DNA of 64,000 nucleotides, taken from positions 806,001 through 870,000 of the forward strand of contig LSAX01000005.1 of NCBI GenBank assembly GCA_001557505.1, given 5' to 3'. The DNA comes from Reticulascus tulasneorum. Lineage: Eukaryota > Ascomycota > Sordariomycetes > Glomerellales > Reticulascaceae. Positions 33,934 to 44,917 of this stretch are shown here, one piece after another. The stretch's first letter is position 1. Each line of letters begins with the position of its first letter. The notes beneath the pieces were generated by a model, which worked only from the letters and a program-made list of their open reading frames with translations, did not search any database and had not been told where the DNA came from. The position numbers were made by a program, and so were the translations under genes.

Positions 33934-34837
33934 TCACTCCACCGCCACAGGTTCAACATCGTCTTTCATATCAGGGACCCAACCTTTTGGTCGTTCTGTC
34001 CCTCGAATCGCAAGCCCATAGCCCAACCTCTCCACCTTTCGCACTGAGGTCCTCATGGCACTCATCTTGGTGCTGAAATCCTTGGTTGGAATCTCGGGTA
34101 GGATCTCAAAAGAACTAGCTAGCTCCTGTATATCCTGCAATATCGTCCTTCCATCGTCCGTGCCCGACCCGGCGAGCTCACCGGTGTGCGCAGTAGTCAC
34201 AGTCGCAAAACGCATCATCTCGCCAAACAGGTCAAAGATGCCGTACATGTAGTCGTGCTCTGTGAGCACAATATTGGCGGGCACAGCTGCCGATGTATCC
34301 TCCAAGCTGATGAGGCTCTGATGTTGGAGATAGTTCGCGAACGATAAAGCTTCGACGAGCTCCTCTAGACATCGGAGGGGACCGCTGTAGCGGTAGCGAT
34401 TGATGCCCTGGAGATCTGCCTCGACCACTGCTAGAGCTGTCTTGATTTCTTCTAGGCGTGATTCGATGTCCTTCTTCGCAAACGCCGGTAAATCGGCCTT
34501 GACATCTTTCACCCTATCTTCTGAATCAGCACAGCAACTGGATTGCCGCAAGTAAGTAGCCATGTATGGAATATTACCTTTGGAGAGAGAATATGCTATG
34601 GATGAGTCAGTAAATTTGATGGGGATATGAGTACAGGGTCATTAACATCTTCTTGCTCAAAGCCGTAACGTCCCTGGAAGCCTTCACGACCCTTTCCTTT
34701 CGATCATAATGCTCATCCAGCTCATCCCGAAACTTCAGAAACATGCTTGAAAACTGCGAGTCCACAACCATGACTCTGGGGTTTGTCTCCTGAGACCGTT
34801 TATTGCCATCGCGGTCGCGCTTAACGCCGCCTACCAT
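33934..34837 (-). CDS. translin-associated factor X (TRAX) homologue (3 exons)
   Basis: RNA/DNA-binding nuclease subunit of the translin-TRAX (C3PO) complex, 262 residues. Exons 34837-34647, 34595-34578 and 34513-33934 (789 nt). Exon 1 ends within FRDELDEHYDRKERVVKASR...ALSKK. An 18-nt micro-exon supplies IIFSLQ, giving the family text KKIIFSLQRVKD. The acidic residues used for catalysis in TRAX appear conserved: ELVE (E121, E124) and DLFGE (D164, E168). An alternative acceptor 23 nt upstream on the transcript would insert about eight residues (SCCADSED). Divergent from the GPI mannosyltransferase gene across 400 bp. Confidence 0.82.
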
Positions 34838-35237
34838 TTTCACGTATCTCGTTCCACTGAGAGAGGCTGAGTGGGCTTTCAAGTTTGGCGTGTCGTTTGC
34901 ATGACGAAGAACTGTGAAAGGCGAGAGCAGGGGTGGATTTGGAAGATTGTGGGGTCAGAGGCCCGAGACCACACCTGGGCGTGGGCCAAATGGGGTCTAA
35001 AAGGGGTCGTGTCCAGGCGTGCCACATCACTGAAATCTTGAAATTTATGATCTCATGTCGACATGAGCTGCTGAAAATTCTTCACAAGGTGAAAAATTGG
35101 GAAGAGATCGGTCAGACAAGAAATTTGGATGGTGCAGAATGCTTTGGCAAATCACATTCCGTTGAAACTCCCAGAAGTTTACTGAGGACGAAACAAGCAC
35201 GCGCAGAATTGGCGAATCGGGGGTGCATCCTGCCACC
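34838..35237. promoter_or_regulatory. divergent promoter, TRAX/GPI mannosyltransferase
   Basis: 400 bp between divergent starts, so both promoters must be compact and may be shared. No TATA box apparent. Confidence 0.55.
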
Positions 35238-36640
35238 ATGGCTTCACTCAACACCCTCTTCAGGCCACTCCCGCTGTTCAGCGCGGCTGCTTTGCTTCGA
35301 ACAGCAATGCTCTTCTATGGTCTCTGGCAGGACGCAAACTCAGCTATCAAGTACACCGACATTGACTACCTAGTCTTCACCGACGCAGCGCGCTTCACCG
35401 CGCAGGGCCGCTCGCCTTATGACAGGGACACGTATCGTTACACTCCGCTCCTGGCGTGGATGCTCCTCCCTACCGCTTGGCCGGGCTGGTTCTCGTTCGG
35501 AAAAGTGGTGTTTGCCGTGGCGGACCTCTTGGCCGGATGGCTGATTGTTCGTATTCTTCGGAGGCGGGGAATGGAGCAGGGACGGGCGTTGAAGTTTGCG
35601 AGCATCTGGCTTCTGAACCCCATGGTCGCGACTATCAGTACGAGAGGGAGCTCTGAGGGGTTATTGGGCGTTCTCGTCATGGCCTTGCTTTGCGCTGTCC
35701 TGGAGAAGAGAATAACTCTGGCTGGCGTGTTGCTTGGGTTGGGTGTGCATTTCAAGATCTATCCTTTCATCTACGCGCCCGCCATCATCTGGTGGTTGGA
35801 TGACCGGCAACTTGGTCGGGGAAAGGCGCCGTCGCAAGAGGCACAGGCTGCCGCGAAACTTTTAGGGCAATTCATGAACCCGGAGAGGCTCAAGCTGGCT
35901 GTCATCAGCTTTGCGACATTTATGGGATTGAATATCACCATGTTCTCCTTGTAAGCTCATCGATCCCGCGACTTTGGTATTGGGGAAGACTGACAATGTC
36001 ACAGATACGGCGGACCGTTTGTCGTTCATACATATCTGCACCATGTAACACGAATCGATCATCGCCATAACTTTAGTCCGTACAACACTCTGCTCTATCT
36101 CACCTCCGCCATTCCTTCAACCTCTTCGATACGAATCGAATCAGTCGCCTTCCTCCCACAGATTCTTCTATCAACAGTTCTCATTCCTCTCATTCTCGCA
36201 AAGAAGGACCTCGCGACGTCCATGATGGCGCAGACTTTTGCGTTTGTAACCTTCAACAAGGTTTGCACTAGCCAGGTATGTCCCCTTCTTTTGGCCTTCG
36301 ACAGGGCTTCCCTTGAGGTTCCTTGGGAGGGACCAACAAACTGACTTTGGGACAGTACTTCCTATGGTACATGGTGTTCCTCCCATTGTATCTTCCCGGC
36401 TCCTCTTTCTTAGAGAACCCGAGACTTGGAGTCTCTGCACTTGCCCTGTGGGTGGTATCACAAGGCCTTTGGCTGCAACAGGGGTTCCAGCTTGAGTTTC
36501 TTGGTGTTAGCACCTTCTTCCCTGGCTTATGGGCATCCTCGTTAGGTTTCTTCCTTGTGAATTGTTGGATACTGGGTGTCATCATTCGTGATGGTGGAAT
36601 AGTGCCTCTTGTGCCGGGTAAGAAGACCATCAAGCGCTGA
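35238..36640 (+). CDS. GPI14: GPI mannosyltransferase 1 (PIG-M type, 3 exons)
   Basis: ER multi-spanning enzyme of 422 residues that adds the first mannose to the GPI-anchor precursor, using dolichol-phosphate-mannose. Exons 35238-35950, 36005-36275 and 36356-36640 (1269 nt). The ATG sits in an ideal GCCACCATGG context. Family marks are the early lumenal acidic motif YTDIDY, SPYDRDTYRYTPLLAWMLLP, LGVHFKIYPFIYAPAI and FNKVCTSQYFLWYMVFLPL, the last rebuilt across intron 2. About ten hydrophobic segments alternate with short loops. It should act with a PBN1/PIG-X-like partner, not in this window. Length fits fungal orthologues. Confidence 0.93.
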
Positions 36641-37260
36641 TGGGCCTTCGAGGTGATCTGTTGTGGCATCAAATCTCTGGAATTACCAATGGAATAATGG
36701 AACATATTCAATGTGCACGAGCGGGCTATCTATACAGGCACTTTGCGTACGCAAAGCTGCAGCAGCTAGACCTTAGGCTATGTTTAGAATCTCACAATTG
36801 GTCATGAAAACGCTCCAGAACGACCGATGCGAGTCCGGGCCTGGACGGCAATCTAGAACATCACATCTCAGGCTGTCGTGACCTGTGTTCTGTTCGCCAA
36901 TGGGGTGAAAAGCACGAAAAACATGAGCATTATGCTGGAAAATCGAGCGAACCATCAGCATACGATTCGTAGGAAATGAGCCATGCTTCTGGAACCTCCG
37001 TATTTAATTAGTATTTGTAATGGATATACCGTTTACGTTGCGATTTATCCGCAGTTTGTTAATATGGCTCCGCGCCAAGACCCAGCACGTGAACAGGCGT
37101 CATGTTCCTGCGAAGCTCGACACGACTGCCCAACCAACCTTTTTGTTCCCCCACAAGTTCCCCTCAAGCCATCCCATCATTTCCACGCAACCACACCACC
37201 CGCGAGGTGAACCCCGAGGGCGCCACAATTTGAGCGCTGGTGGTATTCCCTTGGTTTAAG
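36641..37260. promoter_or_regulatory. intergenic, GPI14 to nibrin gene
   Basis: About 620 bp, holding the GPI14 3' end and the nibrin promoter. Short CT-rich stretch at 37130-37200. No gene or repeat. Confidence 0.45.
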
Positions 37261-39836
37261 ATGTGGCTTCTCGAGAATGCAGGAGACGTCTTCGAAGGTG
37301 CTTACATTGCAGCCTTGCACTCGCCGATCGAGCCGGGCTAATATTTTTCGCGATAGGTCGCCGACTATGGCTTCGACCCGGCAAAACGTACCTGTTCGGT
37401 CGGACTACCTCCGAGGGTAAGACACGACTCCTGCTGTGCAAGATCACGCTCTAATACCCCGTAGCTGGCCAGCTCGCGATTTCTCACAAGACCATCTCTC
37501 GAAAGCATCTGACCATTCGAGTGGACAAAGTTCCCGCAGGAGATAGTGTACGTGGTGTTTTCCGGTAGCATCACGACTTTACTAAACAAGTCCATAGCAA
37601 AATCTTTCAAGAAGATCTGAAGTCACGTTGGAGGATTTGGGCACTAAACTCGGCACGACAGTTAATGGTCAAAAGATCAAAGGAGACTCCATCGTTGCTA
37701 CTCAAGATTCGACTCAAATCCAGTTGGGGACTTGCCCCGAACTATTTACGTACGAATCGCGAGACCTTTTGGCTGGGCAGAGCTGATAAGAATTACAGAC
37801 TGACGTGGCATCCTGTTGTCTTGACCTTCTCCTTTACAAGTCGCGAAATGCAAGCCGATCCATTAGCCAACCTTCGATCCGAACTCGAACCCCTAGATAT
37901 CAAACTCACGACGGACTACATCAGAGCCTCGACTACACATGTGGTGGCAAAGAAGCGAAACACCTCAAAAGGACTGCAAGCGCTTATAAACGGGAGATAT
38001 ATCGTGGCAGATTCATTCATCGACGCCATCGCGGCTGTCGCAGCTGCACCCGAAGACGGGGAGCCCACCGACTCGAGTGCGTTGGAACAAGACTTTGATG
38101 GTTACTGGCCAAATCCCCTGGATCACCTTCCTCCGCGAGGGGGGGAGCCAGTGGAGCGTCCGTCATCTGCTTATGCGCCTGCCCTAGCCAGACAGGACAT
38201 CTTTGACGGCTACACGTTCATCTTCTACGAAAGGACGCAGTATGACAACCTGTTGGCGCCGATCACCAACGGGAGCGGGAAGGCTCTCATTACACAGGTG
38301 ACACCTGGCGTGACCGAGGTTGATGATTTTGTTCGTTATGTCAAAACCGAGGCGGGCGAGAAGGGGCTAGGGTCGTTCGACGATGGAAGTGAAGGAAAGG
38401 GTGTTGTGGTAGTGCGCTACCTACCGAACAAAGGGGGCTTTGTTGAATGGTATGGTAACTTCTTCACAAATGTGTCGCTTCGACTAGACCATCGCCCGAT
38501 TGAACAAAACGAGTTTATTGAGGCCATCCTCATCCAGGACGCGAGCATCCTGCGACGGCCGTTGGAAATCGACACAGGAACGCAAGATGGTCCTCAAAAT
38601 ATTGTTCAACGTGAAAGGGCAGTTACCGAACAAAGAGTTATGGACCTCGATCAGTCTGTGACCTCTCAGCAAGCGCTACAAGCCTCCATCGCTTCTGAAC
38701 CTGCGCCCAGGCGAGGCCGGGTCAGAAGAGCACCGACAAGGCGTTTCGTTGGGTTTGATGATGACGGAGATGCCGACGAGTCTACAGAACCGGCTGTGCC
38801 CGAGAGCCATTCTTTGCCGTATGAGGAAGGGTTGTTCGTCTCCCAGGATCCCATGTCAGCAGTTACAGAATCCGCACGAGAGTCTTCTCGGAGATCGAAT
38901 AGGAAGAGACCAGCATCGCCTCAACCAGACGAGGATGATATTATGGAAGACATCATGCCCACAGCTGCGGCTGCAAAGCGGCGCAGGATTGAAGCAGGAG
39001 ACGATCCAGTGGCCCATCCAGCCTCGACAAATTCTACCACTGCAGCGGAGTTACAGAAGGGTGCGAAAGTGACACGCAAGAAGATCAAGAAGGAGATCGA
39101 TATTCTTGACGTAGCTCGCCAGCGCCGTGAGGAGATGGAAGCTCGTGCCTTGGCTGAGAAAGAAGATCTGGCCCGCCTTCCACCCGATGTAGATCTGGAA
39201 CAGATCCGACGCCTGAACATCGTAGAGGAAATGGAGGTACGAAGACCACCAAGTCGTGGTGGTGGGGAAGAAGACAACCAGAACGGCAGATGGGATCCAC
39301 GATGGAATGGAAGAAAAAATTTCAAGCGTTTCCGGCAGCGTAACGCTCCCACTGGTCGTCCTTTGCCGAAGGTTATAGTATCCCTGACGGAGGTTAAAAA
39401 GAAGGATTTCGGCATCGGTGACGACTATTGGCTAGAGGATGATAGCCAAAGGAAGAAGAAGGGCGCAGACAGTCAAGGAGGGACCAGCGGACGAGAGACT
39501 CAGAGCCAGCCAAAGGCTCCACCGCCGCCCCCGCGCAGGGTGGTCATCAGCGATGTTAGCGATGATGAAGTGGAGGAGGAGCCGTCCGAGATTGTTCTTA
39601 ATGTCCAACCATCACTGGCACGAACCCGCGGTACCAGATCAAGTGCAGCCACAACGCAAACGCAAAGCACTCCTCGGACTCAGTCGCAAGTGCAAACTCA
39701 GGCCAAGAGGCCGGCTCCTCCACCGGCTAAAGCACCGCCTGCCAAGAAGCCAAGAACAACCCGACAGGCTATTGAGGTTCGGGACAGCGATGAGAGCGAT
39801 GATGAGCTGAAATTCAAGTTTGGCAGGCGGCGATGA
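37261..39836 (+). CDS. NBS1: nibrin/Nbs1 homologue, FHA-BRCT DNA-damage protein (5 exons)
   Basis: Nuclear subunit of the Mre11-Rad50-Nbs1 complex, 789 residues. Exons 37261-37297, 37357-37416, 37465-37547, 37598-37749 and 37799-39836 (2370 nt). Four small 5' exons rebuild an FHA domain (about residues 1-110): MWLLENAGDVFEGRRLWLRP, then TYLFGRTTSE, ISHKTISRKHLTI and VTLEDLGTKLGTTVNG. A BRCT segment follows (about 115-200: VVLTFSFTSREM...GRYIVADSFIDAI). The centre is disordered and charged. The tail DSDESDDELKFKF has an acidic patch plus an F-x-F motif, like the ATM/Tel1-binding end of known Nbs1 proteins. The gene is easily missed when the tiny first exons are not assembled. Confidence 0.9.
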
Positions 39837-40034
39837 GACGATTATGATAACGATGATATGATTGCATTTTGCTCTTGGCACTGCTCTATTGCGGGTATCT
39901 CTCTATACGTTTGACCAGCCGGCGACGCCTTGCAAATCTAAAACTACTGCCAAGACCTAACCTGCCCATGAACAGTGGCGCCGAGGCGTTCGGGGACTCG
40001 CCCACTGTAGTATCCTCGGATCTGTCCAGACGGA

Positions 40035-41081
40035 TCAATCCAACGTGTCCATCTCACTCGCCTTGTTCCCTTCGTTTTCGTCCACCAAAAGCCCAACGAG
40101 GCACGACGATAGCATAGTCTCATAGTTCACCCAAGGATGAACCTCCCCAAACAGCTTCGTCCCATCTCGCCCCGCCCCCCGTAGCAACTCGGGCTCCCCA
40201 CCCGGATGGTAGGCCAAGTACGGCGTGATGTTGTACACCTTGCCTCCCATGGCCGTCCACGCATCCTTGCCCTTCCGCCCTGTCTGCTGTTTGAGCATCG
40301 ACGGCGTGACCTTAAGGTATGGCGTGGATGGTGGTAGGTTCCTTAGATCGGCGTTGGGGCCAGATATGCGTGCCCAGTCGAGTGGGGAGCGACCGGGCGC
40401 GAGCATGACCTTGCGACTCGGCTTGGCGGGCTTCGTGGAGTGGGTTGGCGGCAGGGCGAGAGAGGAGGAGGTCGGAGGCCCGCGGTTTGGAATGGGGAGA
40501 GGGGCGCGAGCGCGTTGGATGGACTCGACAGCTGGGAAGGCCACACGGGATGGGAGAGAGCCGCCAGCTCGCTGGGGGGAGTCGATGGCCGGGAAGGCCT
40601 GGGGGGAGCGGAGGCGTGCTTGGGGAGCTCGCGGTGGAATGAAAGAAGGCGGTGGCATGAGGGGTGGCGTTGAAATGGAGGGGGTCGCGAGCGCTGGTGT
40701 GCCCCGCGTTGCTTCGTCGGATAGCGTGAATGACGGGATTGCATCTACTCGTAGTGTTGCTGTGGCCTTTGGCGTAGTCTGTTCATCGTGAACGATCGTC
40801 GGAGGACGAGGCTGGTTTGTGTTCGGGCGTCTGAATACGGATGGAGGAGGCATCGCTTCCCGATCTTGCGCCTTCAAAGAGACATGCTCTTCCACTTGTA
40901 TACTAGGCCCACCGCCCCCATTCCCACTTGTCGCATCCTTATCTGGCGGTCTACCCAACTCGCGACGAGGCTGTCGCGAAGGGATCAAGAAGTCTGGTAT
41001 GTAGGGATGCATCCATGGCGGGGGTCGGAAGAGAACGAAGACAAATGAGGCGACGATCAAGGACACGCCCACGTATCCCAT
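40035..41081 (-). CDS. cytochrome b5-domain membrane protein
   Basis: Intronless 348-residue protein. An N-terminal hydrophobic segment (VGVSLIVASFVFVLF, residues 4-18) should anchor it. Residues about 40-235 are proline/serine-rich and probably disordered. The C-terminus is a cytochrome b5 haem domain: GKVYNITPYLAYHPGGEPEL supplies the first axial His in HPGG, and GEVHPWVNYE the second. This anchor-disorder-b5 layout occurs in fungal relatives of yeast Irc21 and of the N-terminal half of CYB5R4, and suggests electron transfer at the ER. No reductase domain is present, so a separate reductase is needed. Confidence 0.87.
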   Translation of the reverse strand: MGYVGVSLIVASFVFVLFRPPPWMHPYIPDFLIPSRQPRRELGRPPDKDATSGNGGGGPSIQVEEHVSLKAQDREAMPPPSVFRRPNTNQPRPPTIVHDEQTTPKATATLRVDAIPSFTLSDEATRGTPALATPSISTPPLMPPPSFIPPRAPQARLRSPQAFPAIDSPQRAGGSLPSRVAFPAVESIQRARAPLPIPNRGPPTSSSLALPPTHSTKPAKPSRKVMLAPGRSPLDWARISGPNADLRNLPPSTPYLKVTPSMLKQQTGRKGKDAWTAMGGKVYNITPYLAYHPGGEPELLRGAGRDGTKLFGEVHPWVNYETMLSSCLVGLLVDENEGNKASEMDTLD

Positions 41082-41732
41082 CGTAACTGAATGTAGGCGA
41101 TGCTATCGCAAAGCCGATACACAGGTGGTAGCGACACCGAAGCAGGCAGACGGAGAAAAGAGCGTTAGGCGAGGAGCATGACCAAACGGGAGGCAGGCCG
41201 CGATGTTTCGAAACAATCGGGTCATTGAAGATGCGAAGATCTGCAGCCCGCTGAAGGACCCCGGACCTTGGAGCTACTGCAGCTGGCGGGCACCTGCAGT
41301 CACCTCAGCAGGGCTATAAATGCCAGCATTAAACACAGGGGTTTAGCGGACGGTGACGCGCTGGAGCTGGGATATGGGCGCCGAACGAAGTGGGTTGTAC
41401 ATATAACGCATGAATGTAAACAATGCTAATTACAGCCCAAAGGCTTGGAGGGGTCCTTCACGACTGAAAAAAATGATATCCTGTTGTTTATATCATTTCC
41501 CGAGAAAGAATCCGACGATTCTCCTGTCGTCCGAGTATTCCCACCGTCTGATTCTTTTCTGTTCTCTCTGGGAGGTTTGAAATAGAGAGTACAATGTCGC
41601 CAAGGAGAGGAGAAGAGCAAGGGCACTGAAAGTGGCCTAAATATACAGGGCACTTGGCAGTGGAGGTGATTTGCCGGCAATGTTGACCAGTCAGAGGGCG
41701 AGAAACGCGGGAGAATTCAAGGTTCCGCCAAA
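41082..41732. promoter_or_regulatory. divergent promoter region, cytochrome b5/coiled-coil protein
   Basis: 650 bp between divergent genes. A TATAAAT word lies at 41315 but could serve either direction. No gene. Confidence 0.45.
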
Positions 41733-43952
41733 ATGCGCTCCCACGAGCCATTCAACGCCTCAACCTCGAAAGAGACATCACCGCCTCCAGCATCCGCTCC
41801 AAGACCACCGCAGCCAAAGCCACGACGAGCTTCGCCAGTAGTATCCGACCGTGGCAAGTCTGTCTTCTCACCCGTCGCCAGAAGTTCGACGCCTACAATA
41901 CCATCTCGTGCCACGCCGCCCCGGATCACAGCGACCGCGACACCAACACGCCTCCACCGACCGACGTTATCGTCCAGCCTGCGCACGCCGCTCCGACAGC
42001 GCGACCACAATGTGCCTGGGCCCGTGAGCACGACGCGTCCAGCAGCAAAGGCCACCACCATGCCGTTCGACAAGGGGAGCAGCACCACGACGCGCCAGCC
42101 GGCGCTGCCACAGCTCAGTGCTGCTGCAGCGAAGGCGATGGGACGAGCACCATTGACGCCCAAGATTGCGACGAAAGCGCCGCCGGTCGTGACACCGCTG
42201 GGACGGCGACGGAACGATAATGCTAATAACTACTCTGCGGGGGTGAATGGAGGGAAAGAGGACATTACGTCGCCTGTTTCCAACTTTCTGGGACACAACA
42301 TCACACCGAGGTCGGGGAGCCGACAGATTCGTGTTGATAGTACTAGTAGCACGCCAAATGGAACGCCAAACCCTGACAGGAGCGGCGATTGGGACAATCG
42401 GTCGGGACTGGGCATTTCGGCGCCGGGGTTTGATGGCGAGCAATTGAGGAAGCAGGTTGTGACATTCAGTCCTCCCTCAGATCTTGGCAGTAGGCAGGAC
42501 TCGCCCGATACGAAATTCTTCTATGCCAGCGAGGCGAAGAGCGTTCCGCTGCCTCCTCAGCCGAGACCGCTGTCTACGCAGCCGCGTGCATCGACTTTTC
42601 TATACGCAAAAGGCGGCGGCCCGGTTGAGAGGAACAGGCCAACATCTCCTGCTGTCGCGGGACCACCGCCCATTTTGGCGGCGCCCGTAGACAACCAATC
42701 GAGCAAGTTCTTTTATGCTAATGGAACGCCGGATCTTCAGCCAGCGTTCAAACCTAGCTTCACACCATCAGGACCAGGGTCCACGGTCTCATCTGCCTCG
42801 AAACTCGTAACCGGTAGACCGGGTGCGACTACGCCTGGCGGGGGATATGCGATGGCACCGCGACCTGCTTCGCCGAATAAGCAGCCTTCTATCCAGTCGC
42901 TCAAAGGCGGTCTGCCGCCGCCTTCTCGCTCGCAGATATCGAGCGCTCCGCCGTTGGGAGCCTCAGTGGTTGGAAGACGACGAATCAGCATCGACACGTC
43001 TTCCCAACCCGTCACTCGCTCGAGAACAGGCAGTATAACATCAGCGGATGCTATAATTATGTCCAAGTTTATGGCTTCGCAAACTTCGTCAGAAGCCTCG
43101 TCCCCGTCTGCTCCCCCAAATCCCGCAATGACCATGGCGTCCATCATCCAGGCGGCCGAGGACTTTGCGGAGTCAGAGGAATCCAAGGCAGATGTGGCAC
43201 AGCCTGAGGTACAGAGCCCGACGAAATCTACCAACTCGTCGGATCCTCTGAATGACCTCGTTATGAATGCTCGACGTGAACGCAAAGTGCAGGACCTGGA
43301 GATAACCAATGCGTCCTTGGAGGCAATCAATAGGTCTCTCGAACGACAACTGCGGAAGCAAACGGCCGAACTGAGGAGGTACCGAAGGTTATCACGGTCT
43401 GGGAGATTTTCTCTCGTATCGGTCGCGTCAAGCCGGGTGCCCTCAGACTCGATTGCTGGAGCTTCGGGAGTCGAGGGTCTCGACTTGTCAGATCTCAGTG
43501 AAGAAGAGGACGAGCCTGAGGATGAAGAAGATGTCGATTCCGAGTCTGAATACGACTCGGCATCAGCGTCATCGAGCATGAGCTTGAGTACCAAGGCGAC
43601 TCGAGATGCCCGCCGCCGGAAGAAGGACGAGCAGCGCCTGCAGCTTGATCTATCGCAGCATCGCCAACTTCTCGTAGACAGCCAGAAGATCAACCAAAGT
43701 ATCAAGCGATGCATGAACTGGACGGAAGAGCTGATAAAGGAGGGCAAGAAAGCCCTCGCGTACACTGTGCGAGTCAGTGACGTGGAGCTCGGCGGAAGAG
43801 TGTTGGCGCCTCCAGACGAGGAAGACGAGCACCAGAGAGAGGAGAGAATACACAAATTAGGAGTCGAGACACCATTGTGCCTCGCGGCGCCGTGGGGGAA
43901 GGAGCCTCAGGATCGAGACAGCGGGATCGAATTACCAGTTGATGGCGGATAA
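41733..43952 (+). CDS. conserved-type hypothetical, disordered with coiled coil
   Basis: Intronless 739-residue protein, not recognised. The first 430 residues are Pro/Ser/Thr/Arg-rich and contain a recurring aromatic motif: KFFYAS, TFLYAK and KFFYAN, each 40-70 residues apart and preceded by a polar stretch. Residues about 505-560 form a coiled coil (ERKVQDLEITNASLEAINRS...LRKQTAELRRYRR). An acidic block (LSEEEDEPEDEEDVDSESEY) and a basic second helix follow (about 625-690). No signal peptide or membrane span. The pattern suggests a phospho-regulated cytoskeletal or septal scaffold, but that is only inference. Confidence 0.75.
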   Translation: MRSHEPFNASTSKETSPPPASAPRPPQPKPRRASPVVSDRGKSVFSPVARSSTPTIPSRATPPRITATATPTRLHRPTLSSSLRTPLRQRDHNVPGPVSTTRPAAKATTMPFDKGSSTTTRQPALPQLSAAAAKAMGRAPLTPKIATKAPPVVTPLGRRRNDNANNYSAGVNGGKEDITSPVSNFLGHNITPRSGSRQIRVDSTSSTPNGTPNPDRSGDWDNRSGLGISAPGFDGEQLRKQVVTFSPPSDLGSRQDSPDTKFFYASEAKSVPLPPQPRPLSTQPRASTFLYAKGGGPVERNRPTSPAVAGPPPILAAPVDNQSSKFFYANGTPDLQPAFKPSFTPSGPGSTVSSASKLVTGRPGATTPGGGYAMAPRPASPNKQPSIQSLKGGLPPPSRSQISSAPPLGASVVGRRRISIDTSSQPVTRSRTGSITSADAIIMSKFMASQTSSEASSPSAPPNPAMTMASIIQAAEDFAESEESKADVAQPEVQSPTKSTNSSDPLNDLVMNARRERKVQDLEITNASLEAINRSLERQLRKQTAELRRYRRLSRSGRFSLVSVASSRVPSDSIAGASGVEGLDLSDLSEEEDEPEDEEDVDSESEYDSASASSSMSLSTKATRDARRRKKDEQRLQLDLSQHRQLLVDSQKINQSIKRCMNWTEELIKEGKKALAYTVRVSDVELGGRVLAPPDEEDEHQREERIHKLGVETPLCLAAPWGKEPQDRDSGIELPVDGG

Positions 43953-44917
43953 TACCCTTTGAAACACAAAAAAACACTCTCATTCAAAAGACACGGCCTT
44001 GCGCTCGTCGCGGCCTGGAAGTTGCGGCGGCTTCGCACAACATCACCACTCACGATTACAATTTTCCTTACTGTGGGGGGAAGATGGATATGGGCACAAT
44101 GGCAAGCGGATGGAGTTTGCTTTATCATTATTTTTGCTTTGGGCGAGGGCATAGCATTGCATCGTCTCAGTCACCACTTTTGGACCTCAGCTTTTTATTC
44201 CCTTTGTCGTTATTGTACCAACAGATACCCCGGTGGATAGTAAGTGGGTTTACTGTGGGAGCCTTGCGACCTTATGGTAGTGCAAGCAAACACATTGGGC
44301 GGTTGTCCGGTGTTTTCCTTCTTGGACGCCGACGGGTGGAGAGATGGAGCGGGACGAAAGGGGAAGTCTAGTTCTGGGCTGTGGCATCTGGGGGTGGGAG
44401 TGTATAATAACACCGTAGTAAGAGAATAACTCTTCCTTGGTGGGAATTGAGTCAGTGACTTGTATCGGTTCAGCTGCTCTGTTTCGGTGACTTTGTAGAC
44501 TGTGGTCTCGTATGTGATACCGTCGTGAAAGTTGATAGTCATGAACGAGGACCCATGGGTCGAAGAGCCTCCGCCCTGTTTCCTTCGCAACGAAAGAGAA
44601 GTAAATATCATAAGGCAGAAGCCTTTCTATTCATGTTCTGGTTTGCAGATGTTACCGACTGCAGCGCCACTCTCTTTCACGACCGCGCTTTAGGGAAGTG
44701 AGATCGACTACGGACATGAGAATCGTCGCTTACTCCGTGCCGGTATACTTAGCACTTCTTTATTAATTGATCAATCACTCACTTATTTGAAAGCATGACA
44801 ACTTCGTCTCGAGCGATAGCGCTGTCTGGCTTTTACTTAGACCAACTTAAAGACAGATGAAAGCTTCCAAGTGTATCCCGCCCACATCTACCGCCTACTT
44901 CCGTCTCCTTTCATCTC
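43953..44917. other. convergent intergenic region
   Basis: About 960 bp between the 3' ends of the coiled-coil and secreted propeller genes. Several short frames (44084-44611) give no recognisable proteins. Confidence 0.45.

Noticed and set aside
42737..43855. 372-residue antisense frame opposite the coiled-coil protein
   Set aside because: Ser/Arg-rich shadow of a Pro/Ser/Glu-rich gene; no motif, start context or introns.
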